Assembly: GCF_036346105.1 (NCBI RefSeq)
Contig: NZ_CP107811.1
Span: forward strand, 744,001-808,000
Reading direction: 5' to 3'
Length of the DNA stretch: 64,000 nucleotides
From: Streptomyces sp. NBC_00539
GTDB lineage: Bacteria > Actinomycetota > Actinomycetes > Streptomycetales > Streptomycetaceae
The position numbers and the translations under genes are program-made. This document shows, piece by piece, positions 41,218-49,840 of the stretch. Every line of letters begins with the position of its first letter. The stretch's first letter is position 1. Under the pieces are notes generated by a model. It saw only the letters and a program-made list of their open reading frames with translations, had not been told where the DNA came from and made no database searches.

Positions 41218-41706
41218 TCAGTCGGGAAGGCCCGAGCCGCAGCGGGAGCAGAAGCGGGCGTCCCGTTCCGGGGCGAGCCGGCCGCAGTCCGCGCACACGC
41301 GGTGCAGGAGGCAGGCCGTCTCACCGCCCTCGGGGGCGGGCGGCGTACCGATGCCGAGGCCGGGGCGACGGGGGTGGACCGTGAGGTAGGCGATGCCGTC
41401 GGGGCCCGCGGTGAGGGCGCGCCGGGTGTTCTTGGACAGCAGGGCGGCGGTGTGGGGCCGCAGGTCGTGGGGACCGTCCTCGGTGTCGAGCCGGCCGCTG
41501 CCCTCGACCACGACCAGCAGGACGTCGAGCGCCGGTTCGCGGTGTTCGGCGATCGCCCCGCCGGACGGCAGCCGGATGAGGTTCGCGTCCAGTACGCGCC
41601 CCGCCTCCGTCAGCCGCCAGAGCGCGCCGGTGGCGTCGGCGGGAGCGTCGGCGATGACCGCGTCCAGGTCGGTGGGGGCACCGGCGAGGTGCGAGCGCGT
41701 GGTCAT
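41218..41706 (-). CDS. Cupin-like protein with C-terminal zinc ribbon
   Basis: The 162-residue protein has a cupin barrel (ANLIRLPSGGAIAEHREPAL, DVLLVVVEGSGRLDTEDGPH, ALLSKNTRRALTAGPDGIAY) and, at residues 137-161, a four-cysteine zinc ribbon (CADCGRLAPERDARFCSRCG). Only one cupin histidine is clear, so metal binding in the barrel is doubtful. The ribbon may bind nucleic acid or a partner. ATG at 41706 follows CAGGAAGGACG. It lies 76 bp upstream of the MDMPI-GNAT gene, on the same strand. Confidence 0.8.
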   Translation of the reverse strand: MTTRSHLAGAPTDLDAVIADAPADATGALWRLTEAGRVLDANLIRLPSGGAIAEHREPALDVLLVVVEGSGRLDTEDGPHDLRPHTAALLSKNTRRALTAGPDGIAYLTVHPRRPGLGIGTPPAPEGGETACLLHRVCADCGRLAPERDARFCSRCGSGLPD

Positions 41707-41963
41707 GTTCGTCCTTCCTGGTCCCTGAACGGGAGTCCCCGGCTCCTCGGCGGGAGTCCCCCCGTCCCTCGACGGGAGTGCCCGGTGACCCCCGCAGTCA
41801 TACACGATCGGTTCCGGTCATTCGTGGCTGATGCGGCCTTTGCCCGCCCCCGGCGACCAGTGTCGTACGCCTGACCGATAAGATCGGGCCACCGCTCCCC
41901 CGCCCCGCCCTTGCGCCGTGAACCCCGGCCCGGCCGCCCGCACCGGAAAAACGCCTGCCCCAC

Positions 41964-42548
41964 ATGAGTTCCGACACCGCCCTGTACCCGACCCCGCCCG
42001 TCACCGACGGCTTCGCTCCGCCAGGGCCCGTCGTCCCCGAGCGGTCCCGCCAGGTCCGGGTGCCGACGGGCCGGGCTCCGGCGCGGCCGACCCCGGCCGC
42101 GGCCTTCCACAGCGTCAGCGCCGTCACCACCGTACTCCTGGCCCTCGTGGCGATCGGCACGATGATCCACGAACCGGTGCTGATACCGCCGCTCGCGGCC
42201 AGCGCCGCCCTCGTGCACAGCGCGCCCACGCTGCCGCTCGCGCAGCCGCGCGGTGTGGTGCTGGGGCACCTGCTCGGTGCGACCGTCGGCTACGGCGCCC
42301 TCGCCCTGGCCGGCAGCAGCGCATGGGCGGCCGCCGTCGCCGCGGGCATCACCCTCGCCCTGCTCATCGTCGCGCGGACCCCGCACTCCGCGGCCTGTGC
42401 GACCGCCGTCATCGTCGTGCTCCAGAGCCCGGCGCCGGCCAGGTTCGTGCCGCTGCTGTTCGGTTCGACGGTCCTGCTGGTCCTCACCGGTTACGCCGGC
42501 TCCCGTATCCGCCGAAAGGCCCCGAAGTACCCTGCCTATTGGTGGTGA
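41964..42548 (+). CDS. HPP-family integral membrane protein
   Basis: The 194-residue product has a Pro-rich cytoplasmic N-terminus and four membrane segments. The motif LIPPLAASAALVHSAPTLPL followed by QPRGVVLGHLLGATVG is the signature of the HPP family (relatives include a plant chloroplast nitrite transporter). A role in transport across the cytoplasmic membrane is inferred. The start at 41964 has no clear ribosome site, and a 257-bp divergent region separates it from the cupin gene. Confidence 0.82.
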   Translation: MSSDTALYPTPPVTDGFAPPGPVVPERSRQVRVPTGRAPARPTPAAAFHSVSAVTTVLLALVAIGTMIHEPVLIPPLAASAALVHSAPTLPLAQPRGVVLGHLLGATVGYGALALAGSSAWAAAVAAGITLALLIVARTPHSAACATAVIVVLQSPAPARFVPLLFGSTVLLVLTGYAGSRIRRKAPKYPAYWW

Positions 42549-42647
42549 CTCCGCAGTGGCGCGCCTCCGCGCCACCGAGGGTGCTCGGGCGCTACTTCTT
42601 GTGACCGGACGGCGCGGTCACGGTGGCGGTGAAGGGCGGAACAAGCG

Positions 42648-43448
42648 GTGGAGATTTCGACGAAGGACGTTTTCGGAGCACCCTGCTGGGTGAGCCTGAT
42701 GGCCCGTGACCTGGAGGCCTCCCAACGTTTCTACGCGGCCGTGGTGGGCTGGAGCTTCCGCCGGACGCGCCTGGGCGAGGGCTTCTCCGTGGCCCGGGTC
42801 GACGGGGTTCCGGTGGCCGGCATCGGCGCCCTCGCCGGGGACCTGGCGGTGCCCGTCGCCTGGACCCCTTACTTCGCGGTGGACGACGCGGACGTGGCGG
42901 TGGGCCGCATCAGGGAGCGCAGCGGCACGGTGGCCGTCGGCCCGGTCTCCTTCCCGATCGGCGGCCGCGGCGCCATGGCGGCCGACGTGGACGGTGCGGT
43001 GTTCGGGATCTGGGAGGGCCCGGTGTCCCCCGACTGGCGGGTGGGCCGCGGCCCCGCCCCGGCCTGGCTGGAACTGCGGACCCGCAACGCGTTCGACGCG
43101 GCGCTGTTCTACGGGGAAGTGCTGGAGTGGGCCACCGGCCGCCCGGGCTGCTGCGAGGTGTCCTACGAGGAGGACCAGGTGGTGCTGCGCCACGAGGGGG
43201 AGCCCGTGGCCCGGCTGAACAGCGGACCGGTGGAGGCGGCTTCCTACAGCCCGCACAGCCGGCCCCGCTGGCACGTCCACTTCCGGGTGCCGCGCCTGGA
43301 GCCGGCCATCGAGGCGGCCGTCGCGATGGGCGGCCGCAGCGTCTCGGACATCACCTCCAACGCCCGGGAGCGGTGGGTGGCGCTGCGCGACCCCGACGGG
43401 GCCCTGTTCACCCTCACCACCTCCCTGACGACGCCGCTGGCACTCTGA
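42648..43448 (+). CDS. VOC-family protein with two glyoxalase-like domains
   Basis: The 266-residue protein contains two vicinal-oxygen-chelate modules, about 10-125 (CWVSLMARDLEASQRFYAAV, AMAADVDGAVFGIWEG) and 135-260 (AWLELRTRNAFDAALFYGEV, VALRDPDGALFTLTTS). Candidate metal-binding Glu/His residues are only partly present, so it may bind and sequester a hydrophobic compound rather than catalyse. The GTG start follows GGGCGGAAC. It is followed by the PHP gene 55 bp later on the same strand. Confidence 0.88.
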   Translation: MEISTKDVFGAPCWVSLMARDLEASQRFYAAVVGWSFRRTRLGEGFSVARVDGVPVAGIGALAGDLAVPVAWTPYFAVDDADVAVGRIRERSGTVAVGPVSFPIGGRGAMAADVDGAVFGIWEGPVSPDWRVGRGPAPAWLELRTRNAFDAALFYGEVLEWATGRPGCCEVSYEEDQVVLRHEGEPVARLNSGPVEAASYSPHSRPRWHVHFRVPRLEPAIEAAVAMGGRSVSDITSNARERWVALRDPDGALFTLTTSLTTPLAL

Positions 43449-43503
43449 TCTCCGACGTGCCCGCTCCGGCGTCCCTTGCCACACTGGGCGCAGGAGGTGC
43501 GCG

Positions 43504-44562
43504 ATGGACCCGGTGGCGGCGCTGAACCGCATCGCCTTCCTGCTGGAACGCGGCCGGGCCCCGACGTACCGGGTGCAGGCCTTCCGCACGGCTGCGGGTG
43601 TCGTCGAGCGGCTCGGCCCGCAGGAGGTGGCCGAGCGGGCGGCGGCCGGTTCGCTGGAAGCCGTGAAGGGGCTGGGGCCGAAGACCGGCCAGGTGGTGCG
43701 GGAGGCGCTCGCCGGGGAGATCCCCGGTTACCTGCGCAAGCTGGAGGACGAGGTCGCGGCGCACCCCGAGGGGCCGCCCGCCACCGAGGCCGCCCGTGCG
43801 CTGCGGGCGGCACTGCGCGGGGACTGCCACCTGCACTCCGAGTGGTCCGACGGCGGCAGTCCCATCGAGGCCATGGGCCGTACCGCCATGGAGCTGGGGC
43901 ACGAGTGGGCGGTACTGACGGATCATTCGCCGAGTCTGAAGGTGGCCCGGGGGCTCTCGCCGGAGCGGTTGCGCGAGCAGCTGGACGTGGTGGCGGAACT
44001 GAACGCGGGGTGGGCGCCGTTCCGGCTGCTCACCGGCATCGAGTGCGACATCCTCGCCGACGGGTCGCTCGACCAGGAGCCCGAGCTGCTGGACCGGCTC
44101 GACGTGGTGGTGGGCTCCGTGCACTCCAAGCTGCGCATGGACGCTCCGGCCATGACCCGGCGGATGCTGGCGGCGGTGCGCAACCCGCTGATGGACGTGC
44201 TGGGGCACTGCACCGGACGCCTGCTGACGGGGAGGACCCGGCCGGAGTCGGAGTTCGACGCGGCCGCCGTCTTCGCGGCGTGCGCGGAGTCCGGTACGGC
44301 GGTGGAGATCAACAGCAGGCCGGAGCGGCTGGACCCGCCGCGGCGGCTGCTGCGGCTGGCCGTGGAGGCCGGGACCCTGTTCGCCGTCGACACGGACGCG
44401 CACGCCCCCGGGCAGCTGGACTGGCAGCTGCTGGGCTGCGAACGGGCCGTGGAGTGCGGGGTGACGGCGGACCGGGTGGTCAACACCTGGCCGGCGCCGG
44501 AGCTGCTCGCCTGGACCCGCACCCGCCGCCCGCCGGTTCGGCGCTCCCAAGCCGTCTCCTAA
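43504..44562 (+). CDS. PHP-domain phosphoesterase with helix-hairpin-helix N-terminus
   Basis: Residues 1-90 resemble the DNA-polymerase-X/PolX helix-hairpin-helix (VKGLGPKTGQVVREALAG). Residues 107-340 form a PHP domain with all motif blocks: GDCHLHSEWSDG, AVLTDHSPSL, GIECDILADG, GSVHSKL, MDVLGHCTGR, AVEINS and DTDAHA. It looks like a PolX that has lost its polymerase domain. Expected activity is metal-dependent phosphodiester or phosphate-monoester hydrolysis, perhaps of histidinol phosphate type or a DNA 3' end. ATG at 43504 follows AGGAGGTGCGCG. Confidence 0.9.
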   Translation: MDPVAALNRIAFLLERGRAPTYRVQAFRTAAGVVERLGPQEVAERAAAGSLEAVKGLGPKTGQVVREALAGEIPGYLRKLEDEVAAHPEGPPATEAARALRAALRGDCHLHSEWSDGGSPIEAMGRTAMELGHEWAVLTDHSPSLKVARGLSPERLREQLDVVAELNAGWAPFRLLTGIECDILADGSLDQEPELLDRLDVVVGSVHSKLRMDAPAMTRRMLAAVRNPLMDVLGHCTGRLLTGRTRPESEFDAAAVFAACAESGTAVEINSRPERLDPPRRLLRLAVEAGTLFAVDTDAHAPGQLDWQLLGCERAVECGVTADRVVNTWPAPELLAWTRTRRPPVRRSQAVS

Positions 44563-44696
44563 CCCCGGCTCGCGCCCTACCGGGCCCTGCACGGGCCCTG
44601 TCCGGGCGTGAAACGGGCAGGAAGGGTTCACGGGCCGCGGGCGCGGGGCAGACGTACCGGACACAGCAACCGACCTTTTGCGAAGGGACCTGCACC

Positions 44697-46058
44697 GTGT
44701 CGCGATCGAGGATTCTCGTAGTGGGCGCCGGCTTCGCCGGGGTGGAGTGCGTACGGCGCCTGGAGCGCCGGCTGTCCCCCGCCGAGGCCGAGATCTCACT
44801 GGTCACACCGTTCTCGTACCAGCTCTACCTGCCGCTGTTGCCCCAGGTCGCGGCCGGGGTGCTCACCCCGCAGTCCGTCGCCGTCTCGCTGCGCCGCAGC
44901 AGCAAGCACCGGACCCGGATCATCCCGGGCGGGGCGATCGGCGTCGACCCGAAGGCCAAGGTCTGCGTCATCCGCAAGATCACCGGGGAGACCGTCGACC
45001 AGTCCTACGACCTGCTGGTCCTCGCCCCCGGCAGCGTCACCCGGTCGTTCGACATCCCCGGGCTGGGCGAGCACGCCCGCGGGATGAAGACCCTCGCCGA
45101 GGCCGTGTACCTGCGCGACCACGTGATCGCCCAGCTCGACCTCGCCGACGCCAGCCAGGACGAGGCCGAGCGCACGGCACGGCTGCAGTTCGTGGTGGTC
45201 GGCGGCGGTTACGCCGGTACGGAGACGGCCGCCTGCCTCCAGCGCCTGACCCGCCACGCGGCGACCCGATACCCGCGGCTGGACCCGGAGCGGATCAAGT
45301 GGCACCTGGTGGACCTGGCGCCGAAGCTGATGCCGGAGCTCGGCGACAAGCTCGGCAAGGCCGCCCTCGACATCCTGCAGAGGCGCGGCATCGAGGTCTC
45401 GCTCGGCGTGTCGGTGGGTGAGGTCGACGCCGAGAAGGTGACGCTCACCGACGGCCGGGTGCTGCCGAGCCGCACCCTGATCTGGACGGCGGGGGTGGCC
45501 GCCAGCCCCCTGGTGGGCACGCTGGACACGGAGACCCTCAAGGGCCGCCTGGTGGTGCGCCCCGACCTGACGGTGCCGGGCGCCGACGGGACCTTCGCCC
45601 TCGGGGACGCGGCGGCCGTACCGGACCTGGCGACGGGCGGCGACGCCCTCTGCCCGCCGACGGCGCAGCACGCCATGCGGCAGGGCCGGGCCGTCGCCGA
45701 GAGCGTCATCGCGACGCTGCGGGGCCGGACTCCGCGCCCGTACGTGCACAAGGACCTCGGCCTGGTGGTGGACCTCGGCGGGAAGGACGCGGTCTCCAAG
45801 CCGCTCGGCATCGAACTGCGGGGCCTGCCGGCGCAGGCGGTGGCGCGCGGCTACCACTGGTCGGCGCTGCGTACCAACGTCGCCAAGACCCGGGTACTGA
45901 CGAACTGGCTGCTCAACGCGGTCGCCGGGGACGACTTCGTCCGTACCGGCTTCCTCGCCCAGCGGCCCGCGACGCTGCGGGAGTTCGAGCACACCGACGC
46001 CTACCTGACTCCGGCGCAGGTCCGGGAGCACACGGCGGCGCTGCACGCGCGCGGCTGA
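44697..46058 (+). CDS. Type II NADH dehydrogenase (NDH-2)-like oxidoreductase
   Basis: The 453-residue flavoprotein has an N-terminal FAD motif ILVVGAGFAGVECVRRLERR, an NADH motif FVVVGGGYAGTETAACLQRL, GTFALGDAAAVPDL near the C-terminus, and a hydrophobic C-terminal stretch suited to membrane-surface docking. It should transfer electrons from NADH to menaquinone without pumping protons. The GTG at 44697 follows AAGGGACCTG; no nearer ATG precedes the FAD motif. It follows the PHP gene after 134 bp and ends at a hairpin shared with the convergent UbiA gene. Confidence 0.9.
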   Translation: MSRSRILVVGAGFAGVECVRRLERRLSPAEAEISLVTPFSYQLYLPLLPQVAAGVLTPQSVAVSLRRSSKHRTRIIPGGAIGVDPKAKVCVIRKITGETVDQSYDLLVLAPGSVTRSFDIPGLGEHARGMKTLAEAVYLRDHVIAQLDLADASQDEAERTARLQFVVVGGGYAGTETAACLQRLTRHAATRYPRLDPERIKWHLVDLAPKLMPELGDKLGKAALDILQRRGIEVSLGVSVGEVDAEKVTLTDGRVLPSRTLIWTAGVAASPLVGTLDTETLKGRLVVRPDLTVPGADGTFALGDAAAVPDLATGGDALCPPTAQHAMRQGRAVAESVIATLRGRTPRPYVHKDLGLVVDLGGKDAVSKPLGIELRGLPAQAVARGYHWSALRTNVAKTRVLTNWLLNAVAGDDFVRTGFLAQRPATLREFEHTDAYLTPAQVREHTAALHARG

Positions 46059-46095
46059 GCCGCGCCCGGGTCCGGTCCCGGCGGTCTTCGAGGAC

Positions 46096-46153
46096 CCTGA
46101 GGGCTGTCCCGCGCCGCCCGGCGGGCGACGCGGGCTATGCGACAGCCCTCAGG
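46096..46153. terminator. Bidirectional hairpin reaching into the UbiA gene end
   Basis: CCTGAGGGCTGTC (46096-46108) pairs perfectly with 46141-46153; its loop can form a further CCGCG/CGCGG pairing. The right arm includes the UbiA stop codon region. Confidence 0.8.
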
Positions 46154-47018
46154 CGGTGCCCGCGCCGCGGGCCAGGAGCAGGGTGACGTCGGCGGCCGCG
46201 ACCGCGAGCGTGCCGAGGAACGGGGCGCGGCCGCGGCCCCGGCCGGTGGCGAGCAGCACGGCCGCCGTGAGGGCCAGCAGCCCCCACCCATAGGGCGTCA
46301 CCGGACCGGGCGGGCCGAGGACCAGCGCGGCGGCCGAGCCGAGCACGAGGAGGGCGGCCATCGCGGCCGAGCCGCGGGCGCCGAGCCGCTGCGGGAGTCC
46401 GGTCACGCCCGTGGCCAGGTCGTCCGCGATGTCGGGCAGGACGTTGGCGAAGTGGGCGCCCGCACCGAGCAGGGCGGCCGCCGCTCCGAGCCAGAGCGGC
46501 GGCCACGGCTGCCCCGGGAGGCCGAGCGTGACGAAGGCCGGCAGCAGACCGAAGGCGAGGGCGTACGGGAGCCAGGACGCGAGGGTGCGCTTGAGCCACA
46601 GGTTGTACGCCCAGGCGGCCGCGACCGCGCAGAGGTGCACGGCGCCGGCGAGCCATCCCGAGGCCAGGGAGAGCGGTACGCACAGCGCCAGCGCCACGAC
46701 TGCGGCGGCGCTCACGGTCCCCGGCGCCACGGCGCCCGCCGCGAGCGGCTTGTCCGGCCGGCCCGTGAGCCGGTCGCGCCGCATGTCGGCCCGGTCGTTG
46801 GACCAGCCCACCGAGAGCTGGCCGAGCGCGACGGCTCCGGCCGAGGCCGCGCAGCCGGCGGTTCCCCGGCCGGTGGCTGCGGCCAGCACGGCGGTGAAGA
46901 GGGTGACGGCGGCCGCCGGCAGCGGGTGGCAGGCGGCCAGCAAGGCGGTGGCGACCGTCCCGGAGCCGGGTTGTGCGGCGGTTTCGCCGGGCGGTGCGGT
47001 GGCGCGGGTTGCGGGCAC
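46149..47018 (-). CDS. UbiA-family prenyltransferase
   Basis: The 289-residue protein has about eight membrane segments and the first aspartate-rich motif NDRADMRRD (residues 74-82); a second Asp cluster stands in NVLPDIADDLATGV. Members attach a prenyl chain to an aromatic ring in the membrane. It is divergent from the type III PKS operon over 108 bp. The phenolic-lipid ring made by that operon is a plausible acceptor, although a quinone or sugar-lipid acceptor is not excluded. The start at 47018 begins MPATRATAPPG. Confidence 0.88.
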   Translation of the reverse strand: MPATRATAPPGETAAQPGSGTVATALLAACHPLPAAAVTLFTAVLAAATGRGTAGCAASAGAVALGQLSVGWSNDRADMRRDRLTGRPDKPLAAGAVAPGTVSAAAVVALALCVPLSLASGWLAGAVHLCAVAAAWAYNLWLKRTLASWLPYALAFGLLPAFVTLGLPGQPWPPLWLGAAAALLGAGAHFANVLPDIADDLATGVTGLPQRLGARGSAAMAALLVLGSAAALVLGPPGPVTPYGWGLLALTAAVLLATGRGRGRAPFLGTLAVAAADVTLLLARGAGTA

Positions 47019-47126
47019 CGCCCCACGTTAAGGGCCGGGCGTCCCGTCGTCCGGGACCGGCGTGCGGCGGCACGCCCGGTTCGTACGGTTCGGTGAAAAA
47101 GACCGTTTCTTCCCTATGTTGGGGCG

Positions 47127-48188
47127 ATGACACGTGTCCTGGCAGTGAGCAGCGTGTTCCCGCCCCACGCGTACCGGCAGCCGCAGATCACGGAAGCCCT
47201 CGCCCGCTGTCTGCCGCCGGGCTCCGACACCGGCCTGCTGCGCCGGGTGCACTCCTCGGTACGGGTCGAGCGCCGCCACTTGGCGCTCCCGCTGGAGCGG
47301 TACGGGCCCGGCAACGACTTCGGGGCCACCAATGCCCTGTTCCTCGAAGCGGCGCTCGACCTCGGCTCCCGCGCCATCGGACTCGCCCTCGCCGAGAGCG
47401 GCCTCGCCGCCCGGGACGTGGACCTGGTCATGTCGACCACGGTGACCGGGCTCGCCACGCCTTCGCTGGAGGCTCGGCTCGCCGCCCGCACCGGCCTGCG
47501 GCCGGACGTACGGCGCCTGCCGCTGTTCGGGCTCGGCTGTGCGGCGGGCGCCGCCGGCCTCGGCCACCTGCACGACCACCTCACGGGCCGGCCGGGCCAC
47601 GCCGCCCTGCTGCTCTCCACGGAACTGTGCTCGCTCACCCTCCAGCCCACCGACACCTCGATGGCGGCCCTGGTGGCCGGAGGGCTCTTCGGGGACGGGG
47701 CAGGCGCGCTGCTGGCGGTGGGGGCCGGCCATCCGCTGTACGGGAGCGCCGATGGCCCCACGGTGGTGGACGCGCGCAGCCGCCTCTACCCGGGAACCGA
47801 GGCCCTGCTCGGCTGGGACATCGGCCACTGGGGTTTCCGCATGGTGATGGGCCGTGAACTGCCCACCCTGGTCAGGCTGCACGTCGCCGAGGAGGTGGAG
47901 GCCTTCCTCGCCGGGCACGACCTCAAGCCCGCCGACGTGGCCGCCTGGATCTGCCATCCGGGCGGTCCGAAGATCCTCGACGTCCTCGGGGAGGCCCTGG
48001 GGCTCCCGGACACGGCCCTCGCGGCGAGCCGCCGTTCGCTCGCGACTGCGGGCAACCTCTCCTCCGCCTCCGTGCTGCACATCCTCGGCGAGGTCCAGAG
48101 CGCCGGTCCGCCTCCGCCGGGCTCGATCGGGCTGATGATCGCCTTCGGCCCGGGCTTCGCCTCCGAACTCGTCCTCCTGCGCTGGTGA
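47127..48188 (+). CDS. srsA: Type III polyketide synthase, alkylresorcinol synthase-like
   Basis: The 353-residue enzyme has the chalcone-synthase-superfamily triad: Cys138 in LFGLGCAAGAAGL, His277 in WICHPGGPKIL and Asn310 in TAGNLSSASVL, with IAFGPGFASEL as the closing loop. It condenses a fatty acyl starter with malonyl units to an alkylresorcinol or alkylpyrone. The two following genes overlap it and are a methyltransferase and a flavin hydroxylase. This is the order of the srsABC phenolic-lipid operon of Streptomyces griseus, the basis for the name. The start at 47127 follows TTGGGGCG. Confidence 0.92.
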   Translation: MTRVLAVSSVFPPHAYRQPQITEALARCLPPGSDTGLLRRVHSSVRVERRHLALPLERYGPGNDFGATNALFLEAALDLGSRAIGLALAESGLAARDVDLVMSTTVTGLATPSLEARLAARTGLRPDVRRLPLFGLGCAAGAAGLGHLHDHLTGRPGHAALLLSTELCSLTLQPTDTSMAALVAGGLFGDGAGALLAVGAGHPLYGSADGPTVVDARSRLYPGTEALLGWDIGHWGFRMVMGRELPTLVRLHVAEEVEAFLAGHDLKPADVAAWICHPGGPKILDVLGEALGLPDTALAASRRSLATAGNLSSASVLHILGEVQSAGPPPPGSIGLMIAFGPGFASELVLLRW

Positions 48189-48742
48189 TGCCGATCATGC
48201 CCATGCCCCTGTACCTGCTGCTGCTCGCCCTCGTCGCGGGCGAGCGGCTGGCCGAACTCGCCGTGGCCCGCCGCAACGCCGCGTGGAGCCGGGCACGCGG
48301 CGCCCGGGAGTACGGCCGCGGCCACTACCCGGCCATGGTCGCGCTGCACACGGCCCTGCTCGCGGGGTGCGCCGTCGAACCCTGGGCGGCGGACCGCCCG
48401 TTCCTGCCCCTGCTCGGCTGGCCCGCACTCGCGGTGGCCGTGGCCGCGCAGGGGCTGCGCTGGTGGTGCATCGCCACCCTCGGCCCGTACTGGAACACCC
48501 GGGTGCTGGTGCTTCCCGGGCTGACGCCGGTGGCGGCCGGGCCCTACCGGCTGCTGCGCCACCCCAACTACCTGGCGGTGGTGGCCGAAGGGCTCGCGCT
48601 GCCGTTGGTCCACTGCGCCTGGGTGACGACGGCCGGTTTCTGCGTACTGAACGCGCTGTTGCTGCGGGTGCGGATCCGCTGCGAGGAGTCCGCGCTCACG
48701 TACGCCCGTACCGGGGGCAGCCTCGTGGTCGCCGCGCCGTGA
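48188..48742 (+). CDS. srsB: Isoprenylcysteine carboxyl methyltransferase-like enzyme, phenolic-lipid O-methyltransferase
   Basis: The 184-residue membrane protein has about four hydrophobic segments and the ICMT signature GPYRLLRHPNYLAVVAEGLA near the C-terminus. In the srs operon the enzyme methylates the resorcinol hydroxyl with SAM. Its ATG (48188) overlaps the PKS stop codon (TGATG), so translation is coupled; a GTG at 48185 is also possible. Confidence 0.87.
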   Translation: MPIMPMPLYLLLLALVAGERLAELAVARRNAAWSRARGAREYGRGHYPAMVALHTALLAGCAVEPWAADRPFLPLLGWPALAVAVAAQGLRWWCIATLGPYWNTRVLVLPGLTPVAAGPYRLLRHPNYLAVVAEGLALPLVHCAWVTTAGFCVLNALLLRVRIRCEESALTYARTGGSLVVAAP

Positions 48743-49767
48743 TCGACCTGCTGGTGGCCGGCGGCGGTCCGGCCGGGCTGGCGACGGCCATCCAGGGAGC
48801 CCTGGCCGGGCTGGAGGTGGTGGTGGCCGAGCCGCGCCCGACCCCGATCGACAAGGCCTGCGGGGAGGGGCTGATGCCGGGCGGCGTGCGCCGGCTGGCG
48901 GAACTGGGTGTCCCGGTGGCGGGCCGCGCCTTCCACGGGATCCGCTACGTCGACGGGCTGAGCGGACTGAGCGCGCAGGGGCTGTTCCGGGACGGCCCCG
49001 GGTGCGGGGTACGGCGCACGGACCTCCAGGCGGCGCTCGCGGCCCGGGCCGCGGACCTGGGCGTACGGGTGGTCGCGCGGCGCGTGGAAGAGGTCCGCCA
49101 GGACGATCACCGGGTCGGGGCGGCGGGTCTGACCGCCAGGTACCTGGTGGCGGCGGACGGCCTGCACTCGCCGGTCCGGCGCGCCCTGGGCCTGTCGGCG
49201 CCGCCCGCGCCGGGGCGGCCTGCCCGCTACGGCCTGCGCCGCCACTACGCGGTGGCGCCGTGGAGCGAGCTGGTGGAGGTGCACTGGGCCCCGCGGTGCG
49301 AGGCGTACGTCACTCCGCTCGGACCCGACCGGGTCGGGGTGGCGGTGCTGACCTGCGAACAGGCCCCTTTCGACGTACAACTGGCCCGTTTCCCGCTGCT
49401 GTCGGCCCGGCTGCCACCGCCCGGGCCGGGTGACGCGGTGCGCGGGGCGGGGCCGCTGCGGCAGCGCTCGCGCGCGAGGGTGGCGGGGCGGGTGCTGTTC
49501 GTGGGGGACGCGGCGGGTTACGTCGACGCGCTGACCGGGGAGGGCCTGACGCTGGCGCTGGCGGCCGCGGGCGAACTCGTACGGTGTGTCCGCGCGGGGC
49601 GGCCGCAGGAGTACGAGCGGGCCTGGCGGAAGGTGTCCCGGAGCTACCGGGCGCTGACCGGGGCCCTGTTGTGGGCACGCGGGCAGCCCTGGCTGGCGGG
49701 GCGGATCGTGCCGCTGGCCGCCCGGTTGCCGGGGGTGTTCACGCGGGCGGTGAACCTGCTCGCCTGA
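48739..49767 (+). CDS. srsC: FAD-dependent monooxygenase, phenolic-lipid hydroxylase
   Basis: The 342-residue flavoprotein has an FAD-binding motif [20 protein letters not shown], the DG stretch [18 protein letters not shown] and the second FAD motif [18 protein letters not shown]. In the srs pathway this enzyme hydroxylates the aromatic ring to a hydroquinone. GTG at 48739 overlaps the previous stop by 4 bp (GTGA), completing a tightly coupled three-gene operon. The N-terminus also resembles geranylgeranyl reductases, so another prenyl-lipid oxidation is an alternative. Confidence 0.87.
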   Translation: MIDLLVAGGGPAGLATAIQGALAGLEVVVAEPRPTPIDKACGEGLMPGGVRRLAELGVPVAGRAFHGIRYVDGLSGLSAQGLFRDGPGCGVRRTDLQAALAARAADLGVRVVARRVEEVRQDDHRVGAAGLTARYLVAADGLHSPVRRALGLSAPPAPGRPARYGLRRHYAVAPWSELVEVHWAPRCEAYVTPLGPDRVGVAVLTCEQAPFDVQLARFPLLSARLPPPGPGDAVRGAGPLRQRSRARVAGRVLFVGDAAGYVDALTGEGLTLALAAAGELVRCVRAGRPQEYERAWRKVSRSYRALTGALLWARGQPWLAGRIVPLAARLPGVFTRAVNLLA

Positions 49768-49773
49768 AGGCCC

Positions 49774-49814
49774 GCGGGGCCCGGGCGGCGCCTCTCGCGC
49801 GGCCCGGGCCCCGC
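49774..49814. terminator. Terminator of the srs operon
   Basis: GCGGGGCCCGGGC (49774-49786) pairs perfectly with 49802-49814. It lies 6 bp after the hydroxylase stop, between convergent genes. Confidence 0.82.
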
Positions 49815-49840
49815 GGCGGGACCGTCAAGGGGGCACGGCG

